This document shows positions 63,962 to 64,000 of a stretch of DNA of 64,000 nucleotides, piece by piece. The notes under the pieces are model-generated. The model made no database searches. It saw only the letters and a program-made list of their open reading frames with translations, and had not been told where the DNA came from. Origin of the DNA: Rickettsiales bacterium (GTDB lineage Bacteria; Pseudomonadota; Alphaproteobacteria; Rickettsiales; JAJNBL01); contig JAJNBL010000007.1 of NCBI GenBank assembly GCA_021156175.1, forward strand, positions 1 through 64,000, read 5' to 3'. Both the position numbers and the translations under genes were made by a program. Numbering within the stretch: the stretch's first letter is position 1; the number at the start of each line of letters is the position of its first letter.

Positions 63962-64000
63962 ATGCGTTGCCTGTAGCCTAAATATTCGTAAATCCGATAG

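Overview
The window reads as chromosomal DNA of an alphaproteobacterium that probably lives with a eukaryotic host. Evidence for an alphaproteobacterium: a clear CtrA cell-cycle regulator with TTAA-N7-TTAA boxes upstream of its gene, a DUF2336 protein, the TSUP permease / TIGR02186 gene pair, a zf-CHCC zinc-finger protein next to an MPP-like M16 peptidase, an sdhCDAB cluster, and rplM-rpsI followed by argC. The valyl-tRNA synthetase looks like the archaeal-type enzyme known from Rickettsia. Ankyrin, LRR and F-box-like proteins suggest a host-associated lifestyle in the broad Rickettsiales/Holosporales style. Exact placement cannot be decided from sequence reading alone.

Layout. 1-650: 3' end of a 23S rRNA gene and a 5S rRNA gene inside an extended hairpin; no tRNA follows. 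0.8-4.3 kb: valS and trmJ separated by REP-like palindromes. 4.3-8.7 kb: a PIN-like protein and biotin genes (bioBA divergent from bioF). 8.6-18.2 kb: a lipoprotein, fumC, and a block of minus-strand accessory genes (ankyrin proteins, a coiled-coil protein, and two paralogues sharing an unrecognised N-terminal domain). 18.3-22.7 kb: sdhC-sdhD-sdhA-(M48 lipoprotein)-sdhB. 22.9-32.3 kb: a ferredoxin-NADP reductase, then a minus-strand beta-oxidation cluster (acyl-CoA ligase, thiolase, hydroxyacyl-CoA dehydrogenase/hydratase, acyl-CoA dehydrogenase) ending in a coupled membrane protein. 32.4-36.7 kb: two unknown proteins and a sensor histidine kinase. 36.7-38.7 kb: argC, rpsI, rplM. 38.9-44.7 kb: three ankyrin proteins, zf-CHCC, an M16 peptidase and ctrA. 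45.3-50.1 kb: more putative effectors around scoAB. 50.2-52.2 kb: DUF2336 and TerC. 52.4-60.8 kb: three tandem giant paralogues, each with a pentapeptide-like strip and a C-terminal PDZ-like domain. 60.7-64 kb: UspA, TIGR02186, TSUP permease, a protein with two NHLP-like modules, and rpmE.

How it fits together. The core metabolism shown is fatty-acid and ketoacid oxidation (fadD-thiolase-hydroxyacyl-CoA dehydrogenase-acyl-CoA dehydrogenase, scoAB) feeding the TCA cycle (sdh, fumC), plus part of biotin synthesis. About 14 of roughly 50 protein genes are unrecognised or repeat-rich proteins of the kind secreted into host cells. Several share homologous domains with each other, so local duplication is evident. 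The strongest candidates for undescribed biology are the three-gene PDZ-like family (52.4-60.8 kb), the ankyrin proteins with an F-box-like C-terminus (39.98-41.03 and 42.85-43.82 kb), the shared domain of the 12.1 and 15.0 kb genes, and the double-NHLP protein at 63.0 kb. No transposase, phage gene, CRISPR array or tRNA gene was seen.
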